Below are positions 36,412 through 43,702 of a stretch of DNA of 64,000 nt, piece after piece. The notes under the pieces are model-generated. The model saw only the letters and a list, made by a program, of their open reading frames with translations. It did not search any database and was not told the DNA's origin. The DNA comes from Hyphomicrobiaceae bacterium (GTDB lineage: Bacteria > Pseudomonadota > Alphaproteobacteria > Rhizobiales > Hyphomicrobiaceae). Where the stretch lies: NCBI GenBank assembly GCA_020638055.1, contig JACKJH010000002.1, forward strand, positions 62,001 to 126,000, in the 5' to 3' direction. The first letter of the stretch is position 1. Every line of letters starts with the position of its first letter. Both the position numbers and the translations under genes were made by a program.

Positions 36412-38646
36412 ATGACCAACGCTTCTGCAACTGACGCCAACACCTCACCCGCGATCACGCCCGAACTCGTTGCCGAGCACGGTTTCAAGGGCGATGAATA
36501 TGAAAAGCTGTTGGAGATCCTCGGCCGCGAACCAACGCTGACCGAGTTGGGCATCTTTTCGGTCATGTGGTCGGAGCACTGCTCCTATAAGTCATCGCGC
36601 TATTGGCTGAAGACATTGCCAACCGAAAGCCCGCTGGTCATCCAGGGGCCCGGCGAGAACGCTGGCATCGTTGACCTGGGTGATGGTGATTGCGCCGTCT
36701 TCAAGATGGAGAGCCACAACCATCCCTCCTACATCGAACCGTTCCAAGGCGCCGCTACCGGTGTTGGCGGCATCATGCGCGATGTGTTCACCATGGGCGC
36801 ACGCCCGGTCGCCAACCTGAACGCCCTGCGCTTTGGCTCACCCGGCCACAAAAAAACCCGCCACCTCGTCAACGGCGTCGTGGCCGGCATCGCTCATTAT
36901 GGCAATTGCACCGGCGTGCCGACAATTGGCGGTGAAACCAACTTCGATGAGGGCTACGACAACAACATTCTGGTCAATGCAATGTGCGTGGGCCTGGCCA
37001 GGACCGACAACGTTTTTTATTCCGCCGCAAAGGGCGTCGGTTTGCCTGTCGTTTATGTCGGATCGAAGACGGGTCGCGACGGCATTCACGGCGCAACCAT
37101 GGCCTCGGCCGAGTTTGACGATAAGTCGGACGAGAAGCGCCCCACCGTGCAGGTCGGTGACCCATTTACCGAAAAACTCTTGATCGAAGCGTGCCTGGAA
37201 TTAATGGCCACCGACGCGATCAGCTCGATCCAGGACATGGGCGCGGCCGGCCTGACATCATCGACGGCGGAGATGGCCGACAAGGGCGGCGTCGGCATTA
37301 CGCTTGATCTCGATCATGTGCCACAGCGCGAAGAAAACATGACCGCCTATGAAATGATGCTTTCTGAAAGCCAGGAACGCATGCTCATGATCCTGAAGCC
37401 CGGCCACGAAGCCGAAGCTGAAGCGATCTTCAAAAAGTGGGAACTCGATTTTGCGGTGATCGGCATTACCACTGATACAGGTAGGCTTATCGTCAACCAC
37501 AACGGCGCGGTTGTTGCTGACCTTCCCGTGCCGGTGCTGGCCAATTCGGCGCCCATGTATCAGCGTCCTTGGGAACTCAAGGAACCACCCAAGCCGGTGC
37601 TACCGCAATGGGTGTCGCCGCCCAACTCCACACTTGGTGCACTCAAGGAAATGATGGGGTCGCCGCACCTTGCGTCGCGCCGTTGGATCTACCAGCAATA
37701 TGACCACATGGTTATGGGCGACACCGTCATTCGACCTGGCGGCGATGCCGGCGTTGTCCGCGTGCACGGCACCAACAAGGGCATTGCTGCGTGCTGTGAC
37801 GTGACACCGCGTTATGTATTTGCCGATCCGGTCATGGGCGCCAAACAAGCCGTGACGGAATGCTGGCGTAACCTGTGTGCTGTAGGTGCCGACCCGATCG
37901 CCATCACCGACAATATGAACTTTGCCAATCCCGAACGACCAGAGATCATGGGACAGTTTGTCGGCGCGGTGAAAGGCATCGGCGAAGCCTGCACCGCACT
38001 CGACTTCCCCGTCGTCTCCGGCAACGTCTCGCTCTACAACGAGACCAACGGCGTCTCCATTCCGCCTACCCCGGCGATTGGTGCAGTGGGCCGCGTTCCC
38101 GACGTGTCGAAGATGGCCGACATTGGTTTGCGCAACGAAGGCGATTTGATCATCGTCATCGGCCGCGAACAAGGTTGGCTTGGACAGTCCCTGTTCCAGC
38201 AGATGTTTGCGGGGAAACTGGAAGGCGCACCGCCTCCCGTCGACCTGTCTGATGAACTCAAGGCGGGCAAACTCATTCGCGCGCTTATACGCGAAGGCCG
38301 AGCCTCTGCCGTACATGATTGCTCTGACGGTGGGCTATTGGTCGCCATTGCCGAGATGGCGCTCGCAGGTGGCATTGGCGCGGAACTGTTCCCCTATGAA
38401 GGCAAGCTTCCCTCCCATGCCGCCTGGTTCGGCGAAGACCAGGGCCGATATGTCGTCGCCGTGTCACCGCATAAGGCGGAAGAAGTGGTCGAACGCGCAC
38501 GCCTCCTTGCCCTGCCGGCTCGCATCATCGGCAAAGTGACAGGCGACCGCATCGCACTGAAAGGCGAGACGTTCCTGCCTCTCGATGAACTTCGCAAAGA
38601 ACACGAAGGCTGGCTGCCAGACTACATGGAAAACCCACTGGAGTAG
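36412..38646 (+). CDS. purL: Phosphoribosylformylglycinamidine synthase, large subunit
   Basis: PurL is the ATP-using synthetase subunit of FGAM synthase. The 744-residue product is the small type that needs PurQ and PurS. It has MWSEHCSYKSSRYWLKTLPT, the ATP/metal sites GDGDCAVFKMESHNHPS and EPFQGAATGVGGIMRDV, and the C-terminal repeat of the same fold (TDNMNFANPERPEIMGQF, VSGNVSLYNETNG). It lies downstream of purQ but is separated from it, and is followed further on by bolA and grxD, an order known in Rhizobiales. Confidence 0.96.
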   Translation: MTNASATDANTSPAITPELVAEHGFKGDEYEKLLEILGREPTLTELGIFSVMWSEHCSYKSSRYWLKTLPTESPLVIQGPGENAGIVDLGDGDCAVFKMESHNHPSYIEPFQGAATGVGGIMRDVFTMGARPVANLNALRFGSPGHKKTRHLVNGVVAGIAHYGNCTGVPTIGGETNFDEGYDNNILVNAMCVGLARTDNVFYSAAKGVGLPVVYVGSKTGRDGIHGATMASAEFDDKSDEKRPTVQVGDPFTEKLLIEACLELMATDAISSIQDMGAAGLTSSTAEMADKGGVGITLDLDHVPQREENMTAYEMMLSESQERMLMILKPGHEAEAEAIFKKWELDFAVIGITTDTGRLIVNHNGAVVADLPVPVLANSAPMYQRPWELKEPPKPVLPQWVSPPNSTLGALKEMMGSPHLASRRWIYQQYDHMVMGDTVIRPGGDAGVVRVHGTNKGIAACCDVTPRYVFADPVMGAKQAVTECWRNLCAVGADPIAITDNMNFANPERPEIMGQFVGAVKGIGEACTALDFPVVSGNVSLYNETNGVSIPPTPAIGAVGRVPDVSKMADIGLRNEGDLIIVIGREQGWLGQSLFQQMFAGKLEGAPPPVDLSDELKAGKLIRALIREGRASAVHDCSDGGLLVAIAEMALAGGIGAELFPYEGKLPSHAAWFGEDQGRYVVAVSPHKAEEVVERARLLALPARIIGKVTGDRIALKGETFLPLDELRKEHEGWLPDYMENPLE

Positions 38647-38660
38647 GTCGGGCGCCCCTT

Positions 38661-38693
38661 CTCCCCACCCTTCATGCCATCCTTCATGGGGAG
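38661..38693. repeat. Hairpin after purL
   Basis: CTCCCCA (38661-38667) pairs with TGGGGAG (38687-38693); the loop carries CTTCATGCCATCCTTCAT, a near-repeat. It resembles the CTCCCC/GGGGAG palindromes found between genes in Rhizobiales. It could slow or end purL transcription but lacks a T-run. Confidence 0.45.
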
Positions 38694-38783
38694 AGCCGGG
38701 GTGAGGATCGGCTTTAAACCGCTTACACCATTTCAAAGTAGCACCCGCTCGCCGCCACCGCTGCACAACTGTCATGCCGCGGC

Positions 38784-38887
38784 TAGAGCATTTTCCGACG
38801 AAGTGGACGCCGGTTCATCGCAGAAATTGCGACCATACCAAAAAGTTAGAGCGCCGATCCGATTCCATCAGATCGGAAATTGCTCTA
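38784..38887 (-). repeat. Family A element, copy 5 (reverse orientation)
   Basis: A full 104-bp copy in reverse: TAGAGCATTTTCCGACGAAG at the left end and ATCGGAAATTGCTCTA at the right end, both with TA at the edge. It lies in the purL-FKBP gap. Confidence 0.85.
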
Positions 38888-38936
38888 GTCCGCGGGAACC
38901 ATCGTGCAGCCGAGTGGGGGCGGGATGAAATTTTGT

Positions 38937-39062
38937 TCAATTCTCCTTCTTCTCGGAATTCTTCTCTTTCTTGGCGGCCTTGGCGGCGCGATTGGCGCGA
39001 TTTTCGGCCTTCCGTTGGCGCAATTTGATTTTATGGCGGGCTTGGTCGCTCATCGTTGGCAT
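38937..39062 (-). CDS. Putative small Lys/Arg/Ala-rich protein (41 residues)
   Basis: A minus-strand frame, too short for a standard ORF list, starts at the CAT ending at 39062 (MPTMSDQARHKIKLRQRKAE) and ends at 38937. It is strongly helical and basic. CTGGAG lies about 9 bases before the ATG. Third codon positions are clearly G/C-biased (roughly 70% by my count), like the real genes here, whereas the overlapping plus-strand hydrophobic frame (from 38904/38925) shows no such bias (about 50%). I therefore prefer this strand. The family is unknown. Confidence 0.4.
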   Translation of the reverse strand: MPTMSDQARHKIKLRQRKAENRANRAAKAAKKEKNSEKKEN

Positions 39063-39265
39063 TGTCGGGGCTCCAGTTTTTCTCAAGCTTGATGGCGCTG
39101 ATGACGCGACGCAAACCGCAAACTGTCAAGACCTCAGAGCAACAAGCCGCGCGCAAGCCCAACGCGCTTCACTTTCGCACAACCCCGATCCTTGGCGCGC
39201 GCACCGCTATGAGATAGGGTCCGGCGTTACCAATAACGTCCCAAAAGACCACAAGGGAGCACGCC

Positions 39266-39697
39266 ATGATGATCGGCCGCCGCACACTTTTTGCCCTGGC
39301 CTTCGGGCTGCTTTTATTCCCATCGCAACCCCAAGCTGCAGGAAAAACCATGACGACCGACTCAGGACTGAAATTCGAGGATACCCAGGAAGGCACCGGC
39401 GCCAGCCCGAAGTCGGGCGATACCTGCGTTATGCATTACACCGGCTGGCTCTATGAAGATGGCAAGAAAGGCGCAAAGTTTGACTCCTCACATGACCGCA
39501 ACCAGCCATTTGCCTTCGTTATCGGCGTTGGTCAGGTCATCAAGGGTTGGGACGAAGGCGTGGCGACAATGAAAGTCGGCGGCAAGCGCACGCTCATCAT
39601 TCCGCCAGAGCTGGGCTATGGCGCCCGTGGCGCCGGTGGCGTCATCCCGCCAAACGCAACCTTGATGTTCGACGTTGAGCTTTTGGACATCAAGTAA
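39266..39697 (+). CDS. FKBP-type peptidyl-prolyl cis-trans isomerase, exported
   Basis: The 143-residue product has an N-terminal signal sequence (TLFALAFGLLLFPSQPQAAG) and one FKBP domain with the usual active-site residues: VMHYTGWLYEDG, KFDSSHDRNQPFAFVIG, GQVIKGWDEGVATMKVGGKR and IPPELGYGARGAGGVIPPNA. It should catalyse proline isomerisation in the periplasm. It is a compact single-domain form and appears to be transcribed alone. Confidence 0.93.
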   Translation: MMIGRRTLFALAFGLLLFPSQPQAAGKTMTTDSGLKFEDTQEGTGASPKSGDTCVMHYTGWLYEDGKKGAKFDSSHDRNQPFAFVIGVGQVIKGWDEGVATMKVGGKRTLIIPPELGYGARGAGGVIPPNATLMFDVELLDIK

Positions 39698-39751
39698 CGC
39701 AGTAAATAATCAGGGCCAGGCGCGGCAGCAAAACTGTCGATGTAAAAAATT

Positions 39752-40636
39752 ATGTCGCTTGATGCTGCCGCCCTTGTCCTCTTGTCAGCACTTTTGCATC
39801 CCATTCGCGATTTGTTGCTAAAGGGGCATGCACGGCCGGAACGTGCCTATCTGGCGGTTACGTGTGGCTGGATCGTCATCGCGGCCATACACGCAAAATT
39901 TTCCGGCATAGGGCTTGGTCTTCCAACTGAGGTGCAGCCATTGGCGGTTGCCTCGGCAGCTTGCCTGACAGCCTATTATTTCGGCACGATGGCTGCGTTG
40001 AAGACCGGCGATCTTTCAATCTACTATCCCATCATCCGGTCATCACCACTGCTGATCGTCGCCGTAACGTGGGCTGTGTCGGATACGAAATATACCCTGC
40101 CTACGCTTGCAGGCATCGTGCTTATCGTGATTGCGGCATTCGCGTTGCAGCGGCAGCCTGGGCGCATCCTCGGTCACCCCAAGGTTGCAGCATTGGCACT
40201 GGTGGCCATGGCTGGATCAGCCGGATACACGATGGCCGACGCACGCGCGATGCACGCTCACGATGTTCCACCGGCACAATTTTTGTTTTGGGTCTATCTG
40301 ATGGTGGCGCCGGCGTTTGCATTACTCACGTGGGCTTTCAGAAAGCCGCCCCCGGTCGGTGCAAGTGCTCATCTGGCGGCCAGTTGGCTGCCATCACCGT
40401 TTCGTGTCCTTGCCGCAAGCGTGATTTCCTACCTTTCGTACTTTGTCATCCTGGTGGCGTTTTCACGCGGTGCGGGAGCCGCGGAAACGGCAGCCGTCCG
40501 TCAGGTCTCCATTCCGGTTTCCGTTCTGCTTGCCGTCATTGTGCTTGGTGAAACGCGCCTTGCGCATCGACTGGGATGGGCAAGCTTGATCGCCGCAGGA
40601 ATCATACTCATCGTTATTGGCGACAAGCTTTTGTGA
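39752..40636 (+). CDS. EamA/DMT-family transporter
   Basis: The 294-residue protein has about ten hydrophobic segments and two copies of an EamA-like domain. Features such as AALKTGDLSIYYPIIRSSPLLIVAV and AAETAAVRQVSIPVSVLLAVIVLGE (a tract typical of the end of each EamA half) support this. Such proteins export or import small metabolites; the substrate is not known. It starts 54 bp after the FKBP gene on the same strand. A family C element follows. Confidence 0.82.
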   Translation: MSLDAAALVLLSALLHPIRDLLLKGHARPERAYLAVTCGWIVIAAIHAKFSGIGLGLPTEVQPLAVASAACLTAYYFGTMAALKTGDLSIYYPIIRSSPLLIVAVTWAVSDTKYTLPTLAGIVLIVIAAFALQRQPGRILGHPKVAALALVAMAGSAGYTMADARAMHAHDVPPAQFLFWVYLMVAPAFALLTWAFRKPPPVGASAHLAASWLPSPFRVLAASVISYLSYFVILVAFSRGAGAAETAAVRQVSIPVSVLLAVIVLGETRLAHRLGWASLIAAGIILIVIGDKLL

Positions 40637-40726
40637 CCCTGGAAAACCAATCTTTGTGAAAACCTGCACCTTCGATCGCATCACGAACGACTGCCAAATG
40701 GCAGGTGCGTCGAATTGGCCACGAGC

Positions 40727-41001
40727 TTAGAGCGTCGGGCGATAAATCGAAATCAATTCTGTTTGTCGAGCGGCTGGTCGAGCCAGAAGGAGAGCGATGC
40801 CGTGCGTGGCGGGGTCACGGACAAATCGCACGACGCGACTTAGCGGCCGCCGCTCGCAAACCCGAAGGGCCGAGCGGATTTGCGCCAACCTCGGTGTGTC
40901 CCGTCTTGCACGTAGCGCCGCTACGCGCTGCGACGGACCACTTGATCTTGCCACAAATACGCCTCGGCAGAATGGTCCCGATTCATCGCCCGACGCTCTA
41001 A
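40727..41001. repeat. Family C long inverted-repeat element, copy 2
   Basis: A 275-bp element with long perfect inverted ends: TTAGAGCGTCGGGCGAT on the left against ATCGCCCGACGCTCTAA on the right. The interior has further inverted parts, and it aligns with 32283-32553 over most of its length with many differences. No coding frame is convincing. Confidence 0.82.
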
Positions 41002-41127
41002 GCGGTGAACACACCGCAAAGGCGGAAGCTACGGTCGCTGATGTCAATTTGGATTTTTGTCCGGCGTTCGCCGGCTCTTGCCCTCCCGCCCCACGCCTGT
41101 AGAGTGCCGCGATCAAATTGTTCTGAA

Positions 41128-41186
41128 CTAAAGCGTCGTGCGTTATATCGGGATCATTCCACCGCGGCGAATTTGGTCCAAGATTA
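41128..41186. repeat. Family C half-copy upstream of bolA
   Basis: It begins CTAAAGCGTCGTGCGTTATATC and continues GGATCATTCCACCGCGGCGA ATTTGGTCCAAG, matching the reverse complement of the right end of copy 1. Only one arm is present. It ends 61 bp before bolA and may form part of its promoter region. The 40637-41246 gap holds no gene. Confidence 0.65.
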
Positions 41187-41246
41187 AGCCGGCCGGCGCC
41201 TATCCAATCAGGAAATCCAGCCCAGCTCTGCAGGAGACACACGCAC

Positions 41247-41486
41247 ATGCCGATGACGGCGCAGGAAATCGAAACCATGATTAAGTCGGGAATTCCCGAC
41301 GCCACGATCGAACTAAAAGACCTAGCCGGCGACAACGATCATTGGGCCGCGCACGTCGTTTCGCCCAGTTTCAAGGGCAAAAGTCGTGTGCAACAGCATC
41401 AAATGGTTTATGCGGCGCTGGGTGGCCACATGGGTGATGTTTTGCACGCACTGGCGCTGACGACTGGTGTACCACCCGAGGTATGA
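41247..41486 (+). CDS. bolA: BolA-family protein
   Basis: The 79-residue product has the BolA fold: helix MTAQEIETMIKSGIPDATIELKD, strand DHWAAHVVSPSFKGKSRVQQHQMVYAALG with the conserved HQMVYAAL region and the His thought to ligate an Fe-S cluster with glutaredoxin. AGGAG lies 10 bases before the ATG. Next downstream is the monothiol glutaredoxin gene, its known partner; BolA-Grx complexes act in iron sensing and Fe-S trafficking. A half family C element lies upstream. Confidence 0.93.
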   Translation: MPMTAQEIETMIKSGIPDATIELKDLAGDNDHWAAHVVSPSFKGKSRVQQHQMVYAALGGHMGDVLHALALTTGVPPEV

Positions 41487-41691
41487 TGGCCATTCGTCGC
41501 AAGGCCCAAGCCACGTGCTGTTGCCACCCGCATTCGGCAGCTTGAAAGCCGAAATAAAATCCCACAATTTCAACGCGTCATTGACAGTCTCGGGTCGTCA
41601 ACCCATCTTAATGGCAACGCTTGTAAACCCTTTTTATGCGGTCCGGGCCGCGAGTGCGGCCTCAGCCGACAACTTTTAAGAGGACTTCGCT

Positions 41692-42042
41692 ATGAGCCAG
41701 CAGGATGTCAGCGACTGGATCCGCAAGACGGTTGCGAACAACGATGTTGTTTTGTTTATGAAGGGAACCCAGCAGTTCCCACAGTGCGGATTTTCCGGTC
41801 AGGTCGCGCAAATTCTCGGATACATGGGCGTCGAATACAAAGACGTCAACGTGCTTGAGGACATGTCAATCCGCGAGGGGATTAAGGCGTTCGCCAACTG
41901 GCCAACCATACCTCAGCTCTATGTCAAGGGCGAGTTTGTCGGCGGTTGCGACATCGTTCGTGAGATGTTTCAGGCAGGTGAACTGCAGCAGCTTCTGGAA
42001 CAAAAGGGCGTTCCATATGACAAGTCGCGCATGACGGCTTGA
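41692..42042 (+). CDS. grxD: Monothiol glutaredoxin Grx4
   Basis: The 116-residue protein has the CGFS active site (MKGTQQFPQCGFSGQVAQIL) and the glutathione-binding WPTIPQLYVKGEFVGGCDIV. Grx4-type proteins hold a bridging [2Fe-2S] cluster, alone or with BolA, and pass it to other proteins. GAGGA precedes the ATG. It is 205 bp after bolA, and a clear terminator follows at 42116. Confidence 0.95.
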   Translation: MSQQDVSDWIRKTVANNDVVLFMKGTQQFPQCGFSGQVAQILGYMGVEYKDVNVLEDMSIREGIKAFANWPTIPQLYVKGEFVGGCDIVREMFQAGELQQLLEQKGVPYDKSRMTA

Positions 42043-42115
42043 CAATTACGGTGCACGACCGGGCGCGACAACGGCTCCGGCCTCGCTTTCACCGCACGAC
42101 GGCGTTTAGATGAAT

Positions 42116-42145
42116 GGGTTCGTCCTTTAAGGGCGAACCCTTTTT
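42116..42145 (+). terminator. Rho-independent terminator after grxD
   Basis: GGGTTCG (42116-42122) pairs with CGAACCC (42134-42140), with a further CC/GG inner pair, followed by TTTTT. It ends the bolA-grxD transcript. Confidence 0.8.
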
Positions 42146-42225
42146 CGTTTTGGAAACAAGTTTAAGGTTCTGCGCAGCCGTCACTAAAGCAGCCAAGCAG
42201 CGCATTTGGGAGGATTGGTGGAACA

Positions 42226-43413
42226 ATGAGGCTCGGCGGCCGCCGCTTTCTGTTGAGCTTCGCCATTATTGGCGCCAGCGTTTGCCTGGCGCTGGGTGTA
42301 TCACTGCCCATCATACGCCTGACGAAATACGTATTCTGGTCGACGGAACACTCGCTGCTATCGACTGTGTATGTGCTCATCAACGACGGCCAATATTTTC
42401 TTGGTATCACCGTCGCGCTTTTCTCAATCTGCTTTCCTGTCCTGAAACTTTTATACCTGCTGCTCGTCTCGACGCTTCCTGCAAGCGAACTGGCGCGCCA
42501 GTCACGGCGGTTACGAGCATTGGAGTGGCTTGGCAAATGGTCCATGCACGACGTGCTGGTGCTGGCCCTCACCATCTTCTTCATCAAGAGTACTGGCCTT
42601 TATGATGCTGCCAGCCTATCGGGCGTTTATTTCTTTACCGCGTCCGTTGTCTTGATGATTCTCGCCTATGCCTGGCTGCGTGGCGAACAACGAGAACGTT
42701 TCAAAATTGAAAATGCACAACACGCTGGCGGTGCCACCGGCATTGAAACCGACGTGCGCCGGCCGCATGGCCCGCCACTTGACACGGATCAAGATGAGCC
42801 ACAGCCGAAGCTTTCAATTGTGCGCAATTTCGTATTGTCATTCTTCATAATACTGGCAACCGTGTTTTTCGTGCTCGGCGTGATACTGCCGGTCATACGC
42901 TTTACGACAATCTACGTCTGGACAAACGAACACTCTATCGCGACGATCATCTACGCGCTTTACACCGACCAGGAATATTTCTTGTGCGTCGTCCTTTTCA
43001 CGTTTTCGATCCTGTTTCCATTCCTGAAGTTGTTCTATCTGATGACGCTGGTCGCCTCGCCTGACCTGTCGCCTGAGTTTCGCGCCCGCTCGATTTCGAC
43101 GATGGAATGGCTGGGTCGTTATTCGATGACCGACGTCATGGTGCTGGCGTTACTCATCTTCTACATAAATTCCAGCGGATATACCGAAGCAAGCGTCCAG
43201 CCCGGTGTCTACTTCTTTGCTGCATCCGCAATAATGACCATGCTCGCCTACGGTTGGGCCAATACCGTACCACCGCGGCGCCTGGAGAAACGGGCGCGAA
43301 CGCCAAGACCCAGACCGTTGGCAAAACCATCGCCCACCGCAGTGGAAGCCAAGGGCGGCAAAACACCCAAGCCATCGATTCAGAAAGGCTTCAATAAATT
43401 TACACCAGGATAA
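42226..43413 (+). CDS. Duplicated PqiA-like inner-membrane protein
   Basis: The 395-residue product is two copies of one PqiA-like unit. Unit 1 (about residues 5-165) and unit 2 (about 199-350) share the same order: a first span ending GVSLPIIRLT / GVILPVIRFT, an EHS motif (STEHSLLSTVY / TNEHSIATIIY), a second span ending FPVLKLLYLL / FPFLKLFYLM, then LEWLGKWSMHDVLVLAL / MEWLGRYSMTDVMVLAL and GVYFFTAS / GVYFFAAS. The FPxLKL and GKWSMxDV motifs are those of PqiA, which works with MCE proteins in envelope lipid transport. The zinc-like CxxC motifs of classical PqiA are absent. No PqiB/MCE gene is adjacent. A Lys/Pro-rich tail ends the protein. Confidence 0.8.
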   Translation: MRLGGRRFLLSFAIIGASVCLALGVSLPIIRLTKYVFWSTEHSLLSTVYVLINDGQYFLGITVALFSICFPVLKLLYLLLVSTLPASELARQSRRLRALEWLGKWSMHDVLVLALTIFFIKSTGLYDAASLSGVYFFTASVVLMILAYAWLRGEQRERFKIENAQHAGGATGIETDVRRPHGPPLDTDQDEPQPKLSIVRNFVLSFFIILATVFFVLGVILPVIRFTTIYVWTNEHSIATIIYALYTDQEYFLCVVLFTFSILFPFLKLFYLMTLVASPDLSPEFRARSISTMEWLGRYSMTDVMVLALLIFYINSSGYTEASVQPGVYFFAASAIMTMLAYGWANTVPPRRLEKRARTPRPRPLAKPSPTAVEAKGGKTPKPSIQKGFNKFTPG

Positions 43414-43702
43414 AAGCCATTGCAGGCTGCATATGCGCAATTGAAAGCATGCCGCAGCACTTTTGCGAAACGCACATTTGCGAAATAGCATTTCAATTTC
43501 ACCGATGCGCATTCCGGTAAAAACGCAATTCCAAAACCCAACTCAATAAAAACAAAACAAATAACAAGCCTCGGCGCACACGCTAGTTTAATGCCGAGTT
43601 GCTATATATGGATTTGCCTCCACGGCGCGTCTTGCGACGGGCCAACAAGCTGGTCGTCTTGTCAACATCGCCTCACCGGCGAAAGGCTGCCGCGTAAAAA
43701 GC

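Noticed and set aside
37600..38316. A 238-codon frame antisense to purL
   Set aside because: It lies wholly opposite a clear purL and has shadow-frame composition (His/Arg/Gly-rich).
38904..39092. A hydrophobic 62-codon plus-strand frame
   Set aside because: Its codon third-position bias is weaker than that of the opposite frame; it is probably the shadow of the small basic ORF. I cannot exclude it fully.
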